From: Pseudomonadota bacterium
GTDB lineage: Bacteria; Pseudomonadota; Gammaproteobacteria; Steroidobacterales; Steroidobacteraceae
Assembly: GCA_016713725.1 (NCBI GenBank)
Contig: JADJOO010000005.1
Span: forward strand, 62,001-126,000
DNA length: 64,000 nucleotides
Direction: 5' to 3'
Position 1 is the first letter of the stretch. Each line of letters opens with the position of its first letter. Position numbers and translations under genes: made by a program. A model generated the notes under the pieces. The model was not told the DNA's origin and ran no database searches. It saw only the letters and a list, made by a program, of their open reading frames with translations. Below are positions 57,429 to 64,000 of the stretch, in pieces.

Positions 57429-59222
57429 TTGCGCGATATTGCCCACACTGGCATCACAGTGACGGAAGCGGTTGGCGCCGATGTGCCGATCGTTCGACTG
57501 CCGACGGCGACGACGGGTTTCGTCGGCCGTGCGTTGCGCGGTCCCGTGAACCGTCCCGTGCGTGTGCGCGATTTCGCCGAGTACCAGCAGGTGTTCGGCG
57601 GGCTCTGGCAGCCGAGCATGCTGTCGTACGCCGTCGAGCAGTACTTCGACAACGGCGGCCGCGAGGCGGTCATCGTGCGCGTCGTGAACGGCGGAGCGCC
57701 GGCCACCATCAGCCTGCCTTGCGGCGACGAAAAACTGGTGCTCGAAGCGCTCAGTCCCGGCACACGGGAAATCCTGCGGGCCTCCGTCGACTACGACAAC
57801 ATCGCGCCCGGCGAGGAAGATCGTTTCAACCTCGTCCTGCAGCGCCTGCGCACGCTCGGGTCCGAGCAGATCGAAGACCAGGAAATTTTCCGGCGGCTGT
57901 CGACGACTCCCGGCACTACGCGATTCGTCACCTCGGCGCTGCAGGAATCCCTGCTGGTGCGGGTGCGTGGCGTCGTGCCGAATGCGCGTCCGGACCGCAC
58001 GTTCCGTGCGGGCGCACGTCACCCGATCGGTTACGTCGATTCGAATCCCGACGGTGACGATGGCTCGCCGCTCACCGATTACGACCTGATCGGCTCGGCT
58101 GAACGCGGCACCGGCCTCTTCGCCTTGCGCGATGTCGAGGACCTGCATTTCGTCTGCGTGCCGCCGCCGGCGCGCGATCGCGACATCGGGCCTGGCGTGC
58201 TGCTCGTCGCGGCGCAGTTCTGCCGCGACCAACGCGCGCTGCTCGTCGTCGATCCGCCCGCTGCGTGGCAGACCACCGATGACGCATTGCAGGGCCTGCG
58301 TGAACTCGCGTTCCAGAGCGATTCTGCGTTCATCTGCTTCCCGCGCGTGCAGGCGTTCGATCGGTTGCGAGGGCGCTTCGAGTCTTTCGCCAACTGCGGC
58401 GCGGTCGCGGGTGCGCTTGCACGCATGGATTCGCACCGATCGCCCTGGGACGGCCTGCCCGACGAGCAGATCCTGCTGCGTCCCGGCACGCGCCCCCTGC
58501 ACGTGTTGTCGGAGACCGACTGCCAGAAGCTCACGGCGCAGGGGGTCAACCCGCTGCATGCCGTCCGTGCCAGTGTTGCCGGCTCGGCGCAGCTCAAGAC
58601 GCTGGCGCGTGGTACAGGCGCCGGCCCCGAAAGTTCGCTGCTGACGTTCCGTCGGCGGCAGCTGCTGACTCTCAACTGCATCGAGAGCGGCACACGCTGG
58701 GCGCGTTTCGAAGGGCGCGACCGCAACACCTGGCCTCGACTCGCACGGCAGGTGCAGACTTTCCTGCTTGGACTTGCCGCCAGCGGCGCCTTTGGCAAGG
58801 GCGCGGACGCGCAGCACTGCGAAGTCGTCTGCGACGAGCGCGTCAACGCGATGGACGACCTCAGGAATGGCGTGGTGCACTGCCTGGTCTCGCTGCCCGC
58901 GCCGCGCCTCGGCGAGAGCCGCTCGTTCATGCTCACGCATCGCCTCGAGGGCAGCACCGTGCGGGCCGTCAGTCCGCGGCAGTTACCGCCAGGCACGCGC
59001 TTCACGGTGCGCGACCGGCCGCGTCCCGTGACCGTCGGCTTGCTCGAAGACACCGCGCCACGCCGGACGCTGGCACAGGAGTTATTCGCGCCCCCGCCCG
59101 ATCAGCGGCCCGCCGTACCTTCAGGCACCCTGTGCCCCGAAGCCGCCGCCGCCCGGCGTCTCGATCTGAATCTCATCGCCCGGCTCTACGGCGAGCCCGA
59201 ACGTCGCGGCGACCGTTTCTGA
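57429..59222 (+). CDS. Phage tail sheath-like protein, orphan
   Basis: 597 residues. The N-terminal TGFVGRALRGPVNRPVRV then FGGLWQPSMLSYAVEQYFDNGG and the C-terminal LNCIESGTRWARFEGRDRNTW then NAMDDLRNGVVHCLV match contractile tail sheath proteins of phages, pyocins and T6SS-like systems. No tube, baseplate, spike, ATPase or lysis gene is near. The start is TTG 57429. The last 100 bases of the reading frame overlap and run antisense to the end of the hydantoinase gene, so the true C-terminus may be earlier. Confidence 0.8.
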   Translation: MRDIAHTGITVTEAVGADVPIVRLPTATTGFVGRALRGPVNRPVRVRDFAEYQQVFGGLWQPSMLSYAVEQYFDNGGREAVIVRVVNGGAPATISLPCGDEKLVLEALSPGTREILRASVDYDNIAPGEEDRFNLVLQRLRTLGSEQIEDQEIFRRLSTTPGTTRFVTSALQESLLVRVRGVVPNARPDRTFRAGARHPIGYVDSNPDGDDGSPLTDYDLIGSAERGTGLFALRDVEDLHFVCVPPPARDRDIGPGVLLVAAQFCRDQRALLVVDPPAAWQTTDDALQGLRELAFQSDSAFICFPRVQAFDRLRGRFESFANCGAVAGALARMDSHRSPWDGLPDEQILLRPGTRPLHVLSETDCQKLTAQGVNPLHAVRASVAGSAQLKTLARGTGAGPESSLLTFRRRQLLTLNCIESGTRWARFEGRDRNTWPRLARQVQTFLLGLAASGAFGKGADAQHCEVVCDERVNAMDDLRNGVVHCLVSLPAPRLGESRSFMLTHRLEGSTVRAVSPRQLPPGTRFTVRDRPRPVTVGLLEDTAPRRTLAQELFAPPPDQRPAVPSGTLCPEAAAARRLDLNLIARLYGEPERRGDRF

Positions 59223-60802
59223 GTCGGCACAGCCACGCCGCCTGACCATGTTGCGCCCGGGTGCCCCGGGGGCGCCTCCCTCGAGACCAAATGGCGCGAT
59301 GCGCCGGTGATTGGCGAGGACGTTCGCCGTCATCGCCTCCCGGAATTCCACGCGCCGCACGAGACCGTCGCCACCCCGGTGCCGGCCTGCGCCGCCGGAT
59401 CCGCGACGAATCGAGAACTCGCGCAGCAGCACGGGGAACCGCGTCTCGAGCACTTCGGGATCGGTGAGCCTGGAGTTGGTCATGTGCGTCTGCACGCCGC
59501 TCGCGCCATCGAAATCCGGGCCGGCCCCTGCGCCGCCCGCGATGGTCTCGTAATACTGGAAGCGCTCGTTGCCAAAGGTGAAGTTGTTCATCGTGCCTTG
59601 CGCGGCGGCCTGCAGTCCCAGGGCTCCGTACAGCGCATCGACGATGCACTGCGAGGTTTCGACGTTGCCCGCGACCACCGCTGCGGGCGCGACCGGGTCG
59701 AGCATCGACCCGTGCGGCACGACGATGGTCAGCGGTCGCAGGCAACCCGCGTTGAGCGGGATCGGCTCGTCGATCAGCGTACGGAAGACGTAGAGCACCG
59801 CCGCGGTCGTGACGGCAAGAGGTGCGTTGAAGTTGTTGGCCTGTTGCGGTGATGTCCCCGCGAAGTCGACTGCGGCCGTGCCGGCTGCGGCATCGACGGC
59901 GATCCGGACGGCGATCACCTGGCCGTTGTCCATCTCGTAGCGGAAGCTCCCGGCGCGCAGCCGACGGATTGCGTGGCGCACGCAGCGTTCGGCGTTGTCC
60001 TGCACGTGGCGCATGTACGCAAGCAGCGTGGCGCCGCCATGGTCTGCCGCGGCGCGGCGCAATTCCCGTTCGCCACGGGAATTTGCCGCCAGCTGCGCCC
60101 GCAGATCCGCCAGGTTCTGCAGGAAATTCCGTGCGGGCCAGGGATTGCCGCAGAACAGCTGGCGCAGCCGTGCAACGTCGAGCACCCCTTCCCGCATGAT
60201 GCGCGTCGGCGCCACCAGCGCGCCTTCGTCGTCGATCGTGCGGCTGTCCGGCGGCATGGAGCCGGGCGAGATCCCGCCCACGTCGGCATGATGCGCACGC
60301 GAGGCCGTAAAGAACTCGACGCGCGCGCCACCCTCGTCGAAGACCGGTGAGACGACCGTCATGTCGGGCAGGTGGGTGCCGCCGGCGTACGGTGAATTCA
60401 CCAGGCAGGCATCGCCAGGGCGCAACTCGCCGCCGAACGTGTCGAGCACGGCCGCCACGCTTGCGCCCATCGACCCCAGGTGCACGGGCATGTGTGGCGC
60501 ATTGGCCACGAGGTTCGCCGAGGCATCGAAGATCGCGCACGAAAAGTCCAGTCGTTCCTTGATGTTGACCGAACTGGCCGTGTGTCGCAGCACGGCGCCC
60601 ATCTGCTCCGCGACGTGCATGAACAAGGCGTTGAACACCTCGAGCCGCATCGGATCGGGCTCGTTGGAAGACGCGTCCGTGCGAGCGATGCTGCGTGCGG
60701 CCTGCGACCGGTGCAGGACAACCAGGCCGCTCGGCGCGACGCGGCCCACCCAGCCGGGAGCGATCCAGTTCGTCGCGCCGTCCTCGCAGAGCAGCAAGGG
60801 AC
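59121..60802 (-). CDS. Hydantoinase B/oxoprolinase C-terminal half (HyuB-like)
   Basis: About 560 residues, in the frame DPMRLEVFNALFMHVAEQMG ... EPGDEIQIETPGGGGFGAQGA, the HyuB fold: SGTSPQQANNFNAPL-like VDFAGTSPQQANNFNAPL, GSGGAGRHRGGDG and the closing GDxxxxxTPGGGG. It is the natural continuation of the HyuA half upstream, separated by a one-base shift at about 60803 (an extra G in GGGG), so the original protein was almost certainly a single fused enzyme. A stand-alone start could be ATG 60650. Confidence 0.82.
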
Positions 60803-62874
60803 CCCTGCAGCTGGTCGCCCGGGGAGAGATCGCGGCGTGCGACGACGGGCACCGTGCGCGATGCCCCCTCGATCCATACCGAAGCACTCGCGGTCGGCGT
60901 CGCAGCATCGGCAATCAACGGTTCCCTGGCGGTGGCCAGGTCCGGAGCTGCCGCTGCCACGCGTTCGATGGCTTCGGCCATGACCGGGCCGATGACCAGC
61001 GTCGCGGTTTCGTCAGCAAAGCCATAGAGCTGGCGGTGAGCCTCGAAAAACGCGACCCGAAGCGTGTCCGCGGACTGCCAGCGAAGCTGGAGCGTGGTGT
61101 CGGAGCCCGCAAGTCGCACGTGTGCACTGCTTCTCATTTCAACGAGCGACTCGTCGATGCCCTGGCGCAACAGGTCTGCACGCGCATCGGTTTCGAGTCC
61201 CTGCAATGCCTGCCTGCCAGCCGCGTGCCCCGACGCATCGAGTTCTGCTTCGACCGTGCGGCGGCGTATTGCGCGACGACTGGTCAAGCCGATGCCATGA
61301 GCGGAAAGCACTCCCGCGAGCGGATGCAGCAACACCTCATCGGCGCCGAGCAACCCGGCCACGGCGCACGCATGCTGACCCGCCGCGCCGCCGAACGCGA
61401 GCAGGCCGAAGCGTGCCGGGTCCTCGCCGTGGTGCAGGGCGAGTTCGCGGATCGCGTTGGCCATGCGCGCGCAGGCAACCTGCAGGAAGGCTTCGGCCAT
61501 TGCTTCCACGCTGTAGTCGAGTCCCGCTTCGTCGTGGGCCGCTGCGGCCAGCTCGGCAAGCCGCGCGCGCGAGGCAGCCGGATCGATCGGCCGATCGCCC
61601 GCCGGGCCGAAGACACGCGGAAAGCGATCCGCTGGAATGCGTCCCAGCACCACGTTGCAATCCGTGATCGTTGCCGGGCCGTTGCGGCGGTAACACGCCG
61701 GCCCGGGATCGGCACCGGCCGACGCGGGGCCAACCTGCAGGCGTCCGTCCGCGAACCGCAGCACCGAACCACCGCCCGCCGCGATCGTGGTGATGTCGAC
61801 CATCGGAGTCTGCAATCGCACCCCGTCGATCTCGGCGGCGAACCGCCTCGGGATGTCGCCGGTGGACAGGCTGACGTCCGTCGACGTGCCTCCCATGTCG
61901 AAGCCGATCAGCCGGCGCGGGCCGTCGGCGGTACCGGCGGCAATCATGCCGACCACGCCTCCAGCGGGTCCCGAAAGAATGCCGTTCACGCCGCGAAAGC
62001 CCTCGGCGTCGACCAGCCCGCCATTGCTCTGCATGAACGCGACGGTCGCGTTGCCATGCGCTGCACGCAGGCTCGCGCGGAAATTCCGCGTGTAGCGCAG
62101 AAGTATGGGCGAGAGGTAGGCGTCGGCCACGGTCGTGTCGCCGCGCGCCACGAAGCCGAGGAGCGGCGCCGCAGCGTGCGACGCGATCACTTCTTCGAAA
62201 CCCGCCGCGCGTGCAATATCCGCGGCGCGGATCTCGTGGGCCGGATGCCGGAACCCATGCAGGAACGCGACCGCAACGGCCTCGATGCCCGCCGCCCGCG
62301 CTGCCACGAGTGCGCGGCGCAGCGCTTCTTCGTCCAGCGGCAGCAGCACCTGCCCCTGGGCGTCCACGCGTTCTGGAATTTCGACGACGTCCCGGTACAG
62401 CGGGGATGGGCGACGGATGGCACGCGCGAAGATGTCGGGCCGATCCTGGTAGCCGATCAGCAGCGCGTCGCGCATTCCCTGCGAAGTGACCAGCAGCGTC
62501 GGGGCGCCCGCGCGCTCGAGCAGTGCGTTGGTGGCGACGGTCGTGCCGAGCCGCACTGAAGCCACGCGACGGCCGCAGACAGCGCCGTGCCGTTCGAGCA
62601 GCAAGTCGATGCCGCGCAATGCCGGATCGGCCCGCCGATGCGGGTCCCGCGACAGGACCTTGCAGGTGTGCAGCGAACCATCCGGAGCGGTGCCGACCAC
62701 GTCGGTGAACGTGCCGCCGCGATCCACGGCGAACGTCCAACCGACCGTGTCGCGTTGTGCAGTGTGCGGCAATCGAGGCCGACTCCCGTTCGGCAGCAAC
62801 CAGCGTTGGATCAGGGCTCCCCGAAGGCTCGTCCGGGCCTGCAAATATACCGTCAGATCAGTCACCGGTCGCAT
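60803..62874 (-). CDS. Hydantoinase A/oxoprolinase N-terminal half (HyuA-like)
   Basis: About 690 residues of the HyuA/5-oxoprolinase ATP-dependent amidohydrolase: FAVDRGGTFTDVVG, LGTTVATNALLER, GFDMGGTSTDVSL and AFGGAAGQHACAVA. The fused HyuA-HyuB form is typical of 5-oxoprolinase and related enzymes that open hydantoin or 5-oxoproline rings with ATP. The start is uncertain; ATG 62874 lacks a ribosome site and a later TTG is possible. It is divergent from the ATL gene. Confidence 0.82.
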
Positions 62875-62877
62875 GGC

Positions 62878-63303
62878 ATGATGCGGCCCATCATGCCGAA
62901 GCCCGCACGTCCTGCCCGACCTGCGCCTGCCGCGCGCGTGCCCGCGGACGTCGCAGAGAGGGAGCGAAGGATCGCAGCGATCATCGGGGTCGTGCGCAAG
63001 ATCCCTCACGGCCGGGTGACGACCTACGGCGCCGTCGCGGCTCGCGCCGGACTCCCTCGCCAGGCCCGACTCGTCGGCAAGGTGCTGTCCGGCCTGCCAG
63101 GTGACAGCGGGGTGCCGTGGCAGCGAGTCGTGGCCGCCGGTGGACGCATTGCCTTTCCGGCAGGTTCGCCAGCGCGCGGACGGCAGATTTCCCGCCTGCG
63201 CGCCGAAGGCATTGATGCGGCGCACGGACGCGTGAACCTGGTCCGGCACGGCTGGGGTGCAGCGGTGGGCGATCTGGACCAGTTGCTGTGGTCGGGTGAA
63301 TGA
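62878..63303 (+). CDS. Alkyltransferase-like protein (ATL), Trp in place of the active-site Cys
   Basis: About 141 residues, MGMT-type DNA-binding fold: GRVTTYGAVAARAGLPRQARLVG and then PWQRVVAAGG where alkyltransferases have PCHRV. The Cys to Trp change means it cannot repair O6-alkylguanine itself; known ATLs bind the lesion and pass it to nucleotide excision repair through UvrA/UvrC. Start ATG 62878 or 62893; neither has a clear ribosome site. Confidence 0.83.
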   Translation: MMRPIMPKPARPARPAPAARVPADVAERERRIAAIIGVVRKIPHGRVTTYGAVAARAGLPRQARLVGKVLSGLPGDSGVPWQRVVAAGGRIAFPAGSPARGRQISRLRAEGIDAAHGRVNLVRHGWGAAVGDLDQLLWSGE

Positions 63304-63373
63304 GACCCAAGCCGCGATACCCGGTGCGCGAAAGCCTTATCATGCCCGGCATGCGGACTGGAGCGCTTCCCGG

Positions 63374-63886
63374 ATGACCGAGCGATACGTCGTTTTTTCC
63401 CACGGCAAGGACAGCGAGCCGTGGGGCAGCAAGATCGCGGCGATGGCAGAAATCGCGCGCGAGGAAGGGTTCCACGTCGAATCCGTCGACTATCGCGGCA
63501 TCGAGGATCCGCAGGCGCGCGTGACGCGACTGCTCGCGTTCTGCAAGGACCTGCGTGGATCGCTGGTGCTCGTCGGTTCGAGCATGGGCGGTTACGTGTC
63601 GGTGGCGGGTTCCTCGCTGCTGCAGGCGCGTGGCATGTTCCTGCTGGCGCCGGCGCTCTACATGCCCGGCTACGAGAAATTCAGCCCGCGACCCGCGCAC
63701 TGTCCAACAACCATCGTCCACGGCTGGCGCGATGAGGTGATCCCGGTCGACAACAGCATCCGTTTCGCAAAAGAGCAGAAGGCGACGTTGCACGTCGTCG
63801 ATTCGGACCATCAGTTGCTCGACCAGATCCGCGCGATCAACCATTTCTTCGCGTACTTCCTCTTTCAGATCGACGAGTTCCATTGA
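63374..63886 (+). CDS. Small alpha/beta hydrolase
   Basis: 170 residues with SHGKDSEPWG, nucleophile elbow VGSSMGGYVSVAG, and the acid and His in HGWRDEVIPV and SDHQLLDQI. YqiA-like small esterase fold; substrate unknown. It ends at 63886, one base before a repeat element. Confidence 0.8.
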   Translation: MTERYVVFSHGKDSEPWGSKIAAMAEIAREEGFHVESVDYRGIEDPQARVTRLLAFCKDLRGSLVLVGSSMGGYVSVAGSSLLQARGMFLLAPALYMPGYEKFSPRPAHCPTTIVHGWRDEVIPVDNSIRFAKEQKATLHVVDSDHQLLDQIRAINHFFAYFLFQIDEFH

Positions 63887-64000
63887 GGGGGAAGGGGGAT
63901 AGGGGTTGGGGTAGGGGGTTAAGGGGTTAGTCGGAGGTGCAGATGCATCATCGGTTTCACCTACTGCCTCCGACTAACCCCTATCCCCTAACCCCTATCC
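63887..64000. repeat. GGGGTTA heptamer element, full palindromic form (reaches window end)
   Basis: G-rich arm with GGGGATA, GGGGTTG, GGGGTAG, GGGGTTA units ending GTCGGAGG, a loop of about 29 bases, then CCTCCGACTAACCCC and more TAACCCC units to base 64000. The second full palindromic copy after 43.4 kb. It starts right after the hydrolase stop codon. Confidence 0.82.

Noticed and set aside
57429..59222. Prophage or complete contractile injection system
   Set aside because: No tube, baseplate, spike, terminase, portal, lysis or integrase gene was found on either side.
59173..63249. Single 1,358-codon frame over the hydantoinase region
   Set aside because: Correct only for HyuA (62874 to about 60803); after the frameshift it is out of frame with conserved HyuB.

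Overview
The window is GC-rich, gene-dense chromosomal DNA from a proteobacterium. The gene set fits Gammaproteobacteria, possibly a Xanthomonadales, Nevskiales or Steroidobacterales-like lineage: SpeA-type arginine decarboxylase, homospermidine synthase, AvtA, FadH, a DUF47/PiT phosphate pair, a LytTR two-component pair and a LemA/TPM cluster. The lineage is an inference from gene content and codon use. No rRNA, tRNA, CRISPR array or complete mobile element was recognised.

Layout. 1-6.8 kb: end of an NlpC/P60 hydrolase, a stand-alone HhH protein, a lipase-like hydrolase with a small membrane protein, a minus-strand cluster of threonine aldolase, secretin-domain protein and ThiF protein, and a GNAT. 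6.8-13.4 kb: a minus-strand histidine-degradation operon (ftcD, hutU, hutI) followed by a thioredoxin-fold lipoprotein; hutH is not in the window. 13.5-19 kb: small membrane proteins, a thermonuclease, a secreted duplicated Cys-rich protein and a LytS/LytR-type pair. 19-28.5 kb: fadH, PiT/DUF47 and a very large tandem UvrA gene split by a palindromic repeat. 28.7-37 kb: AvtA, a HAD hydrolase, MobB, two paired unknown genes, a Nudix enzyme, an aldehyde dehydrogenase, a DUF4136 lipoprotein and an AhpD-like protein. 37-47.9 kb: UvrD-like helicase, glycine-rich RRM protein, GDT1-type transporter and a polyamine neighbourhood (speA, sulfurtransferase, GST, homospermidine synthase), then GFA, GreB and a small protein. 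48-57.4 kb: TPR protein, DUF2721, a G/C-only block, M13 peptidase, LemA-TPM-TPM, L,D-transpeptidase and Rieske protein. 57.4-64 kb: an orphan phage tail sheath, a fused hydantoinase/oxoprolinase, an alkyltransferase-like protein and a small hydrolase.

Two themes stand out. First, dispersed intergenic repeats: a GGGGTTA heptamer family (five places), a GTGATTA heptamer palindrome, long perfect inverted repeats with the core GGGGACGCTCACC (two places, one of them inside uvrA), and a 133-bp palindromic element after uvrA. The two heptamers have the property that three units place a stop codon in all three frames of both strands, and most copies sit just after a stop codon. Second, at least eight genes are interrupted by small frameshifts, mostly at CG dinucleotides or short G/C runs, and a block of about 245 bases is almost pure G and C. 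Uncorrected consensus error is at least as likely as real gene decay, so pseudogene calls here should be held loosely.

The most interesting biology is the interrupted tandem UvrA, whose second unit lacks half of its C-terminal zinc-finger cysteines and which shares the window with an alkyltransferase-like (Trp-for-Cys) DNA-damage sensor, and the orphan contractile tail sheath gene that has no tube, baseplate or spike genes beside it.
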